In this document: in pieces, positions 38,128 to 46,855 of the stretch | Numbering within the stretch: the stretch's first letter is position 1 | Layout of the letters: the number at the start of each line of letters is the position of its first letter | DNA from: Euzebya rosea | GTDB lineage: Bacteria > Actinomycetota > Nitriliruptoria > Euzebyales > Euzebyaceae | Direction of reading: 5' to 3' | Length of the DNA: 64,000 bases | NCBI RefSeq assembly: GCF_003073135.1 | Contig: NZ_PGDQ01000004.1 | Coordinates: 236,363 to 300,362 of the forward strand | Translations under genes and position numbers: made by a program | Notes under the pieces: model-generated | The model's database searches: none | Seen by the model: only the letters and a program-made list of their open reading frames with translations | Told to the model about the DNA's origin: nothing

Positions 38128-39087
38128 GTGCGACACGGACAGCCCGGCCCCCCGGTGGGTGGCCGTGGATGGGGTCTCGTCGTGCTGCTCGTCGTGGGCC
38201 TGCTCGCCGCCGCCTGCGGTGGGGGTGACTCCAGCGACGAGGAGCGTGCGGCGCAGGCCGAGATCGCCACCCTTGCCTCCGAGGCCCTCGACGCCCTGGA
38301 CGAAGCGGTCGCCGTCTCGGGGGAGCAGCTGCAGGAGGCCGCCGAGCAGGTCAGCGAAGCGGTGCAGGAAGGGCAGCTCGGCCTGGCCACACCGGGCGTG
38401 CTCGTCGTCGGGACCAACGCCGACTTCCTGCCGTTCGTCGGCCGCGGCGAGGACGACGGGATCAGGGGCTTCGACGTCGACCTCATGGCCGAGGTCGCCT
38501 CGCGCATGGGCCTGGAACCGGTCTGGGTCGACATGCCCTTCCCGAACCTGACGGGCGCCGTGACCACCGGCGAGGTGGACGTCGTGATCGCCGCCATCAC
38601 GATCACCAACCAGCGCGAGGAGGTCATCGACTTCTCCCACCCCTACTTCGTGGGATCACAGGGCCTCGCCGCACCGCCGGGCAGTGACCTGACGGGGGTG
38701 GAGGACCTCTCCTCCGACGTGACCGTCGCGGTCCTGGCCGACACCACGGGCGAGGCCTACGCCACCGCGTCCTTCCTCGACGCGGAGATCGCCAGCTACG
38801 CCGACCGCGCGACGGCGCTGGGGGCGCTGTCGGCCGGTGCCGTCGACGCGATCTTCATGGACACCGACGCCCTCGTGGAGCAGGCGCGCGAGGGCTCCGT
38901 CGTGCTGGTGGAGGAGGTGCCGACGTCGGAGCGGTACGGCATCGGCCTCGCCGAGGACAACGCGCCGCTGCGGACGGCGGTCAACGAAGCCCTCGACGGC
39001 GTCGTCGCCGACGGCACCTACGAGCGCATCTTCACCGAGTGGTTCCCCGGTCGGGACGTCGAGCAGGTCATCGACCTCCTCCGCTGA
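38128..39087 (+). CDS. Family 3 amino-acid-binding lipoprotein, orphan
   Basis: 319-residue solute-binding lipoprotein. After the signal peptide (GWGLVVLLVVGLLAAAC, lipobox Cys30) comes an unusual ~50-residue Ala/Glu-rich helical segment (about residues 36-85). The family 3 domain follows: LVVGTNADFLPFVG, FDVDLMAEVASRMGLE, AAITITNQREEVIDFSHPYF. No permease or ATPase gene follows; the transport operon on the other strand is 200 bp away, so it may be an alternative receptor for that transporter. GTG 38128 has GGAGG 5 nt upstream; a leaderless GTG at 38080, 7 nt after TATCCT, is an in-frame alternative with 16 more residues. Confidence 0.9.
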   Translation: MRHGQPGPPVGGRGWGLVVLLVVGLLAAACGGGDSSDEERAAQAEIATLASEALDALDEAVAVSGEQLQEAAEQVSEAVQEGQLGLATPGVLVVGTNADFLPFVGRGEDDGIRGFDVDLMAEVASRMGLEPVWVDMPFPNLTGAVTTGEVDVVIAAITITNQREEVIDFSHPYFVGSQGLAAPPGSDLTGVEDLSSDVTVAVLADTTGEAYATASFLDAEIASYADRATALGALSAGAVDAIFMDTDALVEQAREGSVVLVEEVPTSERYGIGLAEDNAPLRTAVNEALDGVVADGTYERIFTEWFPGRDVEQVIDLLR

Positions 39088-39419
39088 CCGTTCCGAACGT
39101 CGACGACGAGTCAACGAACGGTGAACTGCTTGGGGCAGAAGCCGTCATTCGTGGCGGACGCTGGATTACGATGCGTCAACGCCCGGGCGGCAGACGCCGT
39201 CGAGAAGTCGTTGGAGGAGATCGGCGGCGGGCGTCGAATCACAATCACATCAGGTGTGCCCACGTTGCGATCGCGCGGCGCTCAGGGCTGCACCAGCGGG
39301 CCATCGCCTCCGAGGCCGTGGACATCCACCCCTCCGGCCCGCGTCACCGTCCGCCCGACCGTTGTCGCCGCGACAGCCCATGGCCGGACACCAACGCAAC
39401 CACTGACGAGGAGCAAGAC
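39088..39419. other. 332-bp non-coding region upstream of livH
   Basis: No gene is supported. It presumably contains the liv operon promoter; TACGAT at 39167-39172 is a -10 candidate without a good -35. The reading frame of livH stays open through here but encodes an arginine-rich, signal-less extension, so it is not taken as coding. Confidence 0.5.
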
Positions 39420-40778
39420 GTGCGGATGACCTGGCTCTTGCCGAGCCGCGACCGAGGACCTCGGCTCGCGCTCGGCGGCCTGCTCGTGCTGCTCGCCGTA
39501 CTCCTGGCACCGCTGGCGGTCACCCCCGCCTCGGCCCAGGACACCGGCGAAGCGGTGCTCGGACGGGTGTTCTCTGGTGCCGGACCCGACCAGGTCCGAC
39601 ACGCCGGCGTGACGATCACCGTCGCCGACGAAGCCGGGGCGGAGGTGGCCAGCGGACAGACCGACGAGAACGGTGAGGTCAGGCTCGAGCTGCCCGGTCC
39701 CGGCGCCTACGTCGTCTCGCTGGACGTCACGACCCTGCCGGAGGGGCTCGTCCCCCGCGGTGACGTGTCGGAACGCAACCAGAACGTGCAGCCGGGCCGT
39801 ACGGGCAACGCGCTGTTCCCCCTCGACGAGACCGACGCCGACGGCGGGGTCATCGCCGGCGGGCCGAGCGACTCGACGTTCTCCGACAAGCTCAGCGCCG
39901 TGCCGCAGCTGTTCGTCGACGGGCTGAAGCTCGGCTCGATCATCGCCATCACGGCGATCGGCCTGTCGCTGATCTTCGGCACCACCGGGCTGGTCAACTT
40001 CGCCCACGGCGAGCTGGTCACCCTCGGCGCGGTCGTGGCGTTCCTCTTCAACGCCTCACCTGCCGGCCCCGGCTGGCACCTGATCCTCGCGGCGATCATC
40101 GCCGTGGCGGTCGGCGCCGGTGCCGGTGGTGCGATGGAGAGCGGCATCTGGGCCCCCCTGCGCAAGCGCGGTGTCGGCCTGATCTCGATGCTGGTGATCT
40201 CCATCGGCATCTCCTTCATCATCCGCAACGTCATCCAGATCGTGTACGGCGGCGGCACCCGCCCCTACACCAACTACAACATCCAGTCGGCCATCGACCT
40301 GGGCCCCATCTCCATCGTCCCCCGGGACCTGTGGATCATCATCCTGTCGACCGCGGTCCTCGTCGGCATCGGCCTGATGCTGCAGCGGACCAAGATCGGC
40401 AAGGCCCTCCGTGCCGTCGCCGACAACAAGGACCTCGCGGAGTCCTCCGGCATCGACGTGGACCGGGTCATCCGGTTCGTGTGGCTGCTCGGTGGCGGGC
40501 TCTCGGCCTTCGGTGGGGTGCTGCTGGGCACCACCGAGCAGGTCAACTTCAACATGGGCTTCAACCTGCTCCTGCTGATGTTCGCCGGGATGATCCTGGG
40601 CGGCATCGGCACGGCCTACGGCGCGATGGTCGGTTCACTCGTCGTCGGCGTCATCAGCCAGGTGTCCACCGCGTTCTTCTCGGTGCAGCTCAAGTTCGTG
40701 TGGGCCCTGGTCATCCTCATCATCGTCCTGCTGATCAAGCCCCAGGGCTTGCTCGGCAAGGCCGAACGGTTCGGGTAG
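39420..40778 (+). CDS. livH: Branched-chain amino-acid ABC permease LivH with N-terminal extracytoplasmic domain
   Basis: 452-residue protein. A signal peptide (about residues 1-39, ending VTPASA-QD) is followed by a ~90-residue beta-sandwich of the carboxypeptidase-regulatory/SpaA-like kind: HAGVTITVADEAGAEVASG, then GQTDENGEVRLELPGPGAY. The LivH permease core then has GTTGLVNFAHGELVTLGA and DNKDLAESSGIDVDRVI. Typical LivH is about 290-310 residues, so the outer domain is an addition. GTG 39420 has GAGGAG 6 nt upstream. It is first of the livH-livM-livG-livF operon, importing leucine, isoleucine, valine or related compounds such as urea or short amides. Confidence 0.92.
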   Translation: MRMTWLLPSRDRGPRLALGGLLVLLAVLLAPLAVTPASAQDTGEAVLGRVFSGAGPDQVRHAGVTITVADEAGAEVASGQTDENGEVRLELPGPGAYVVSLDVTTLPEGLVPRGDVSERNQNVQPGRTGNALFPLDETDADGGVIAGGPSDSTFSDKLSAVPQLFVDGLKLGSIIAITAIGLSLIFGTTGLVNFAHGELVTLGAVVAFLFNASPAGPGWHLILAAIIAVAVGAGAGGAMESGIWAPLRKRGVGLISMLVISIGISFIIRNVIQIVYGGGTRPYTNYNIQSAIDLGPISIVPRDLWIIILSTAVLVGIGLMLQRTKIGKALRAVADNKDLAESSGIDVDRVIRFVWLLGGGLSAFGGVLLGTTEQVNFNMGFNLLLLMFAGMILGGIGTAYGAMVGSLVVGVISQVSTAFFSVQLKFVWALVILIIVLLIKPQGLLGKAERFG

Positions 40779-40797
40779 AGCGGGAGCACCGGAAACC

Positions 40798-41844
40798 ATG
40801 GATCTCGGAAACGTACTCATCGATGGCTTCAGGGCCGCGTTCGGCGTCGAAGCCGTCGTGTTCGCCCTCGCCGCCATCGGCCTCAACATCCACTTCGGCT
40901 ACACCGGCCTGCTGAACTTCGGGCAGGTGGGCTTCATGCTCGTCGGCGCCTACGGCGTGGCGATCATGGGCCGGCCGTGTCCCGACGTGGCGGCCACCCA
41001 GACCGCAGCCGACCAGATCGGCCCCTGCGGGCAACCGCTCGTCGTCGGCGTGCTCGTCGGCATCCTGCTGGCCGTCATCCTCGCCCTCCTGCTGGGCGCA
41101 CCGACGCTGCGGCTGCGCAGCGACTACCTGGCCATCACCACCATCGCGGCGGCGGAGATCCTGCGGTTCGTCTTCCGCTCCGACGTCGCCCGCCCCATCA
41201 CCAACTCGGTGTTCGGCCTGCAGCAGTTCGCCGGTGACTTCTTCGTCATCAACCCGTTCCCCGACGGGCCGAGTGATCGGTACTTCGGGGCGCTCAACTA
41301 CTCCGGCCAGCAGCTGTGGGTCATGGTCGTCGGCTGGGCCCTGGTGGCCCTGCTGACCTTCTGGACCTGGTCGCTGATGCGGTCGCCCTGGGGGCGTGTG
41401 CTGAAGTCCATCCGCGAGGACGAGGACGCCGCACGTGCCCTGGGCAAGAACGTCTTCTCCTACAAGATGCAGGCGCTGATCCTCGGCGGCATCTTCGGTG
41501 CGCTGGGCGGGATCTTCCTCGCCATGGGCACCCAGGCGGTCAACCCCGACACCTACATCCCCGTCCGGACGTTCTTCGCCTACGTCATCATCATCCTGGG
41601 TGGTGCCGGCACCATCTGGGGTCCCATCGTGGGGACGTTCATCTTCCTGTTCCTGACCGCTGGCCTCGACACCCTGATGCGTGAGCTCATCGAGGGCGGG
41701 ATCATCAGCGAGTCGATCATCGCGACCCAGGAGATCGGCCCGATCCGCTTCATCCTCGTCGGCCTCATGCTGGCGCTGCTGATGGCGTTCCGGCCGCAGG
41801 GGATCTTCGGCAACAAAGAGGAGATGCTGCTCGATGCCCGCTGA
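40798..41844 (+). CDS. livM: Branched-chain amino-acid ABC permease LivM
   Basis: 348-residue permease, partner of LivH. Core motifs are IHFGYTGLLNFGQVGFMLVGA near the N-terminus, RLRSDYLAITTIAAAEILRF in the middle, and the ATPase-contact loop SIREDEDAARALGKNVFSYK. About ten membrane helices are visible. Unlike LivH it has no extra domain. A small extracytoplasmic insert after GRPCPDVAATQTAADQ contains two Cys residues that could pair. ATG 40798 lies 19 nt after livH, and its 3' end overlaps livG by 11 nt. Confidence 0.94.
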   Translation: MDLGNVLIDGFRAAFGVEAVVFALAAIGLNIHFGYTGLLNFGQVGFMLVGAYGVAIMGRPCPDVAATQTAADQIGPCGQPLVVGVLVGILLAVILALLLGAPTLRLRSDYLAITTIAAAEILRFVFRSDVARPITNSVFGLQQFAGDFFVINPFPDGPSDRYFGALNYSGQQLWVMVVGWALVALLTFWTWSLMRSPWGRVLKSIREDEDAARALGKNVFSYKMQALILGGIFGALGGIFLAMGTQAVNPDTYIPVRTFFAYVIIILGGAGTIWGPIVGTFIFLFLTAGLDTLMRELIEGGIISESIIATQEIGPIRFILVGLMLALLMAFRPQGIFGNKEEMLLDAR

Positions 41845-42738
41845 CAAGACCGCGGCCACCCGCCCGACCATCGTGGATCGTCGGATCCTGGACGACGTCG
41901 CGCCCGAGCCCGGCGTCGCCAAGCCCGACCCCGTCCTGATCGTCGACGGCGTCCGCCGCAGCTTCGGTGGCCTGACCGCCGTCGACGTGCAGCACCTGGA
42001 GATCCAGCGCGGCCTGATCACCGCGCTGATCGGTCCCAACGGTGCGGGCAAGACGACGTTCTTCAACCTGATGACCGGGTTCGACTCGCCGACGGAGGGC
42101 ACGTGGTCCTTCGACGGCCACGACCTCGGCGGGGTCCCCGCGCACAAGGTCGCCCAGTACGGCATGGTCCGCACCTTCCAGCTGACCAAGTCGCTGAACC
42201 GCATGAGCGTCATCGAGAACATGCGGCTGGCCGGCACCGGCCAGACCGGCGAACGGTTCCTGCCCGCCGTCATCCCCGGGATGTGGAAGAAGCAGGAGGC
42301 CGAGATCACCGAGCGGGCCGACGAGCTGCTCGCCCGGTTCAAGCTGGACGCCAAGCGCGAGGACCTCGCCGGCACCCTCTCCGGTGGGCAGCGCAAGCTG
42401 CTGGAGATGGCCCGTGCGCTCATGGTCGAGCCCGAGCTGGTCTGCCTCGACGAGCCCATGGCCGGTGTGAACCCGGCCCTGGTGCAGTCCCTGCTCGGCC
42501 ACGTCAAGAGCCTGCGCGACGAGCTCGGCATGACGGTGGTCTTCGTCGAGCACGACATGGACGTCGTCATGGACATCTCCGACTGGGTCGTGGTCATGGC
42601 CGAGGGACGTGTCATCGCCGAAGGGCCCCCGTCGTCCATCGGCACCAACGAAACGGTCATCCGGGCCTACCTGGGTGGCTCCGAAGGAGAGGGCGAGGTC
42701 GCCCTGTCCGACATCGAGGCGGAGCAGGAGGAGCAGCG

Positions 42739-42742
<4 letters not shown>
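41834..42742 (+). CDS. livG: Branched-chain amino-acid ABC transporter ATP-binding protein LivG
   Basis: 302-residue ATPase. Walker A is GPNGAGKTTFFNLMTGF, the LivG-specific RTFQLTKSLNRMSVIENM follows, the signature is LSGGQRKLLEMARALM, Walker B VCLDEPMAGVNP, switch FVEHDMDVVMDISD. A ~33-residue N-terminal extension and an acidic C-terminal tail (EGEGEVALSDIEAEQEEQR) are additions to the usual ~255-residue protein. Translation is coupled on both sides: 11-nt overlap with livM, ATGA overlap with livF. Confidence 0.95.
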
Positions 42743-43572
<830 letters not shown>

Positions 43573-43590
43573 GGCTCCGACTTGCTGGAG

Positions 43591-43620
43591 GAGGGCCCGT
43601 CGGCCGTGCGACGGGCCCTC
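43591..43620 (+). terminator. Rho-independent terminator of the liv operon
   Basis: Perfect 12-bp stem GAGGGCCCGTCG / CGACGGGCCCTC with loop GCCGTG, followed by ATCCGTTTTG, 18 nt after the livF stop. One of the clearest terminators in the window. Confidence 0.9.
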
Positions 43621-43627
43621 ATCCGTT

Positions 43628-43659
43628 TTGTCGTACGACGGATAGTTAGGCTAACCTAA
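43628..43659 (+). promoter_or_regulatory. IdeR/DtxR iron box overlapping the bfd promoter
   Basis: TTAGGCTAACCTAA (43646-43659) matches the IdeR/DtxR consensus; aligned over 19 bp (43641-43659) about 15-16 positions agree. TAACCT (43652-43657) inside it ends 7 nt before the bfd ATG and serves as a -10, with TTGTCG (43628-43633) as -35, spaced 18 bp. Iron-loaded IdeR would therefore block the promoter. Confidence 0.82.
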
Positions 43660-43664
43660 CCTCC

Positions 43665-43940
43665 ATGTACGTCTGCCAGTGCAAGGTCGTCACCGACCGC
43701 CAGATCGAGGCCGCCGTCGCGGAGGGATGCACCTCCGTCCGGCAGGTCGCCGCCCTGACCGGGGCCGGTACCGCGTGCGGCGGCTGCGTCCCCACGCTGC
43801 GGAACATGGTGTGCGGCAGCTGCCCGTCGCTGGTGACCGAGCTGGCCTGCGACGACGCCCCCGCGGGCGAGCCGGTGCACGCCCAGCTGCTGTCCCGTGA
43901 CACCGTCGGGGCGAGGGCTGTCGACGCCGTCCGCGTCTGA
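43665..43940 (+). CDS. bfd: Bacterioferritin-associated ferredoxin-like [2Fe-2S] protein
   Basis: 91-residue protein whose first ~55 residues are a BFD [2Fe-2S] domain. Cysteine ligands are Cys4, Cys6, Cys38 and Cys41 (MYVCQCKVV and TACGGCVP), matching the C-X-C-X31-C-X2-C pattern of Bfd. Two more Cys (MVCGSC) follow and are not part of the usual motif. In other bacteria Bfd reduces the ferric core of bacterioferritin so that iron is released; the adjacent bfr gene supports this. The probable leaderless promoter is covered by an IdeR box, implying expression when iron is scarce. The last ~35 residues are not recognisable. Confidence 0.9.
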   Translation: MYVCQCKVVTDRQIEAAVAEGCTSVRQVAALTGAGTACGGCVPTLRNMVCGSCPSLVTELACDDAPAGEPVHAQLLSRDTVGARAVDAVRV

Positions 43941-43980
43941 CATACTCCGGCCGCCACCCGCCTCCAGAAGGACCTCACCA

Positions 43981-44457
43981 ATGCAACCGGTCAGCCCTCG
44001 CATCGTCGAGCTCTTCAACGACGCGCTCACCTTCGAGCTCACCGTCACGAACACCTACTTCCTGCACGCCAAGATGCTGGAGAGCTGGGGCTTCCCGAAG
44101 CTCGGCAAGCGGTTCTACGACTACTCCATCGACGAGATGAAGGACGCCGACGAGCTGATCGAGCGGATCCTGATGTTCGACGGGCACCCCAACGTGCAGC
44201 GCCTCAACGCCATCACCGTCGGCGAGAACGCCCAGGAGATGCTGTCGCTGGCGCTGGAGAGCGAGAAGCTGGCCGTCGCGACGTTCAACGCCGCCGCCAA
44301 GGAGTGCCACGACCTCGGTGACCACGGCTCCGCCGCGGTGTTCGAGGAGATGGTCCGCGACGAGGAGACCCACGCCGACTGGTTCGAGTCGCAGCTCGAC
44401 GCGATCGAGCGGATCGGCATCGAGAACTACCTGGCCGGACAGCTCCACGGCGAGTAG
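43981..44457 (+). CDS. bfr: Bacterioferritin
   Basis: 158-residue haem-containing ferritin that stores iron in a 24-mer. By alignment with E. coli Bfr the ferroxidase ligands are Glu19, Glu52, Glu93, Glu128 and His131, and the haem axial Met is Met53 (SIDEMKDADELIERIL). The sixth ligand, His54 in E. coli, is Asp55 here, an unusual change. The family's FLHAKMLESWG and RDEETHADW are present. ATG 43981 has an AAGGA site about 8 nt upstream. It lies 40 nt after bfd, and both are probably on one IdeR-controlled mRNA. Confidence 0.93.
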   Translation: MQPVSPRIVELFNDALTFELTVTNTYFLHAKMLESWGFPKLGKRFYDYSIDEMKDADELIERILMFDGHPNVQRLNAITVGENAQEMLSLALESEKLAVATFNAAAKECHDLGDHGSAAVFEEMVRDEETHADWFESQLDAIERIGIENYLAGQLHGE

Positions 44458-44458
44458 G

Positions 44459-45124
44459 TCACTCCTCGCTGCCGTCCCGGCGGGCGCGGGCGAGCATCAC
44501 CGCGCCCACGCCGAGGACGGCGAAGAAAGCCGCCACGACGACGAGTGCACGGGTCGTCGTCGACGCGGCCTCGGGATCCCCTGGAACCGCTGACGGCGTC
44601 GCCGTGGGCTCGCTCGCCTCGGGTGCGGGCCCTGGGTCAGTGGCCTCGGCGGGCGAGGGGGTGGGGTCTGCCGGTCCCGTCGCGGAGTCCGCCGACTCGG
44701 TCGGGACTGCCTCGGTCGGGGCTGACTCGGTGGGGACCACCGCACCCGGCGGTGTGGCGACGTCGGCAGGTGGGGCGAAGACGAAGGTGAAGCTGCCCGT
44801 CTGATCGTCCCCGTCGGCGGCGGTGATCGCCCAGTCGACGCGATGCGGGCCCGGGGTCACCGCCAGGTTGAGGGGCACGGTGACGGTGGCGCCCTCGAGG
44901 GTGGGCGGTGCGGCGACGAGGTCGTCGCCGTTGGGATCGATCACCCGGACGGCCGGCTCGCTGTCGGGCAGCAGCGCTGCGGTGAAGTCCAGCACGACCT
45001 CCGACGGCGGGTCGAGGACCTCGCTGTCGGCGGCGGGCACGGTCGTGTCCAGCTCGGTGTGGGCGCTGGCGGGGAGCGCCTGGAGGACCACGAGCAGGGC
45101 GGCGAGGAGGAACGTCGAACGCAT
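44459..45124 (-). CDS. CopC-domain copper-binding/resistance-like membrane-anchored protein
   Basis: 221-residue exported protein. The signal peptide MRSTFLLAALLVVLQALPAS is cut before AHTELDTTVPAADSEV, placing the CopC-type copper-binding His at the mature N-terminus. The CopC beta-barrel spans about residues 22-118 and ends GSFTFVF. A ~60-residue Pro/Thr/Ala/Ser-rich spacer and one C-terminal membrane helix (ALVVVAAFFAVLGVGAVML) follow, so the domain faces outward on a tether. No CopD partner is in the window. ATG 45124 has TACGCT 7 nt upstream, indicating a leaderless mRNA. It converges with bfr with no gap to spare and is divergent from the cobalamin operon. Confidence 0.88.
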   Translation of the reverse strand: MRSTFLLAALLVVLQALPASAHTELDTTVPAADSEVLDPPSEVVLDFTAALLPDSEPAVRVIDPNGDDLVAAPPTLEGATVTVPLNLAVTPGPHRVDWAITAADGDDQTGSFTFVFAPPADVATPPGAVVPTESAPTEAVPTESADSATGPADPTPSPAEATDPGPAPEASEPTATPSAVPGDPEAASTTTRALVVVAAFFAVLGVGAVMLARARRDGSEE

Positions 45125-45162
45125 GGGACGCAGCGTAGGTCGGCGGGGGTGGTGGTCGCCGT

Positions 45163-45191
45163 TTGTCCCTCCGATGACCGACGGGTACGGT
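45163..45191 (+). promoter_or_regulatory. btuF: Promoter of the cobalamin riboswitch operon
   Basis: TTGTCC (45163-45168), 17-bp spacer, TACGGT (45186-45191). The predicted transcript start, near 45198, falls just upstream of the riboswitch fold. Confidence 0.7.
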
Positions 45192-45197
45192 GACGCC

Positions 45198-45375
45198 GCT
45201 CACCTGCGGTGGTGCTCGGGAAGTCCGGTGTGATACCGGCGCGGTCCTCGCCACTGTGACCGGGGGAGCGAACGCCTCATTTGGCAGTCCCACTGGCCGC
45301 GTGCTGGGAAGGGCGAGGTGTTCGCGCACGGCCCATGCGGCCGACGACCCGGAAGCCAGGAGACCGGCCACCCGC
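45198..45375 (+). promoter_or_regulatory. Cobalamin (AdoCbl-class) riboswitch
   Basis: The conserved elements appear in order: GGGAAGTCCGGTG near 45229, the core GCCACTG (45250-45256), GGGAGCGAACGCC, CAGTCCCACTGG, CTGGGAAGGGCGAGG, and the B12 box AGCCAGGAGACC (45354-45365). Downstream, a small stem TTCCG/CGGAA (45391-45407) abuts the ribosome site AAAGGAGG (45406-45413), and GGGGA/TCCCC could mask it. This suggests translational control of btuF. In this RNA class cobalamin binding turns expression off. Confidence 0.96.
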
Positions 45376-45421
45376 ACCGAGCACCCACGATTCCGCGAGG
45401 TACGGAAAGGAGGGGACGACG

Positions 45422-46855
45422 TTGGTCTCCCCGTTCACTGTCAGGCTGCGAGGCGCAGCCATGTTCGTTCTGCTCGTTGTTGTCCTGGCTGCGTGCGCCG
45501 CCGACCCGTCGGGTCGCGACACCAGCAACGAGCCGCCCTCCAGCGAGGGCGAGGACACCGAAGCCACCGACGGCGCAACCGACGGCGATGACGCCGAGGA
45601 GGCGGCCATGACCGATGGCGAGGCTGCCGACGACGGGGCCACCGACGACGGGGCCAGCGACGACGGCGCCACCGAGGACGGGGCCGACGGTGACATCACA
45701 CCGCCGGAGGCCAACCTCACCGACGGCTGCGCCACCGAGGACCTGCAGGACCTCGACTGGTTCCCCGACAAGGTCGCCTTCGACGTCGCCAAGGGCATCC
45801 GCGCCACCTACGACGGCAACGTCAAGCTGGTCACGATCGACCGCCCCAACGACAGCGCCGACGCCGTGCCGCTGACCGTCGCGCTCGTGCAGTGCGGCAC
45901 GACCCTCCCCGAGGACGTCCGGGCCGACATCGTCGTCGACGTCCCCGTGCAACGCGCCGTGACGTACTCCACCACCTTCCTCCAGGGCTTCGACCTCATC
46001 GGACGCACCGACGTCCTGGTCGGCCACGGCGGCCTGCAGTACGCCTCCACCCAGTCCGTCGTCGAGGCCGCCGAGGCCGGCGACATCGTCGAGGTCGGCA
46101 ATCAGACCTCCCCTGACCTCGAGACCCTTGCCGCCGCCGAACCCGACGTGATCATGGTCAGCGCCGGCTTCTCCGGGGCCGACCCGACCGAGCCGTTCGC
46201 CGCGCTCGACGTGCCGGTCGTCCCCAACGCCTCCTACCTGGAGGTCGACCCCCTCGGTCGCGCCGAGTGGATGAAGCTCGAGGCGATGCTCCTCAACGAG
46301 GAGGCGGCCGTCGTGGACGTCTTCGACGGTGTCGCCGCTGACTGGGACGAGCTCGTCGCGCTTGCCGCCGACGTCGCCGAGGACGACCGTCCCACGGTGC
46401 TGACCAACGACCCGTTCGCGGGCACGTGGTTCGCCTCCGGCGGCGAGTCCTACACCGCGTCGCTGATCGCCGCCGCCGGTGGGGCCTACGTGTTCGCCGA
46501 CGAGCCCGGCTCGACCCTCCCGCTGGACCTCGAGACCGTGCTCGAACGTGGCCAGGATGCCGACGTGTGGTTGTCCGCCGGCTCGGTCGCGGTCACCCCC
46601 GAGCAGTTCGTCGCCGACGACGAGCGGCTCGGCCTGTTCGCGGCGTTCCCCGACAACGTGTGGGCCAACGACGCCGACCTCGGTCCGACCGGCGGCAACC
46701 GGTTCTACGAGGAGGGTGCCGTCCGCCCCGACCTGGTCCTGGCCGACGTGGTCGCGATCCTGCACCCCGACCTGCTGCCCGACCACGAGCCCCGGTTCTA
46801 CGGGCTGCTCGGGTCCCAGGCAGGTGACGGCGCCGAGGCCGGCGCAGCGGGATGA
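45422..46855 (+). CDS. btuF: Cobalamin ABC transporter binding lipoprotein (BtuF-like)
   Basis: 477-residue solute-binding protein of the TroA/BtuF fold. TTG 45422 is chosen because AAAGGAGG lies exactly 8 nt upstream; ATG 45461 is in frame but lacks a ribosome site. The signal peptide ends in the lipobox VLAAC (Cys25). A ~75-residue extremely Asp/Glu/Thr/Gly-rich linker precedes the binding domain, which includes VEVGNQTSPDLETLAAAEPD, typical of this fold. The preceding riboswitch and following btuC/btuD homologues point to corrinoid uptake. The domain is longer than E. coli BtuF (~245 residues), so other ligands cannot be excluded. Confidence 0.9.
   Translation: MVSPFTVRLRGAAMFVLLVVVLAACAADPSGRDTSNEPPSSEGEDTEATDGATDGDDAEEAAMTDGEAADDGATDDGASDDGATEDGADGDITPPEANLTDGCATEDLQDLDWFPDKVAFDVAKGIRATYDGNVKLVTIDRPNDSADAVPLTVALVQCGTTLPEDVRADIVVDVPVQRAVTYSTTFLQGFDLIGRTDVLVGHGGLQYASTQSVVEAAEAGDIVEVGNQTSPDLETLAAAEPDVIMVSAGFSGADPTEPFAALDVPVVPNASYLEVDPLGRAEWMKLEAMLLNEEAAVVDVFDGVAADWDELVALAADVAEDDRPTVLTNDPFAGTWFASGGESYTASLIAAAGGAYVFADEPGSTLPLDLETVLERGQDADVWLSAGSVAVTPEQFVADDERLGLFAAFPDNVWANDADLGPTGGNRFYEEGAVRPDLVLADVVAILHPDLLPDHEPRFYGLLGSQAGDGAEAGAAG

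Noticed and set aside
39039-39419. Long arginine-rich extension of LivH
   Set aside because: It would bury the signal peptide 127 residues inside the protein. GTG 39420 has a good ribosome site.
45281-45421. Longer N-terminus of btuF, with starts inside the riboswitch
   Set aside because: The riboswitch core occupies this stretch. The TTG at 45422 has an ideal ribosome site and directly begins a lipoprotein signal.
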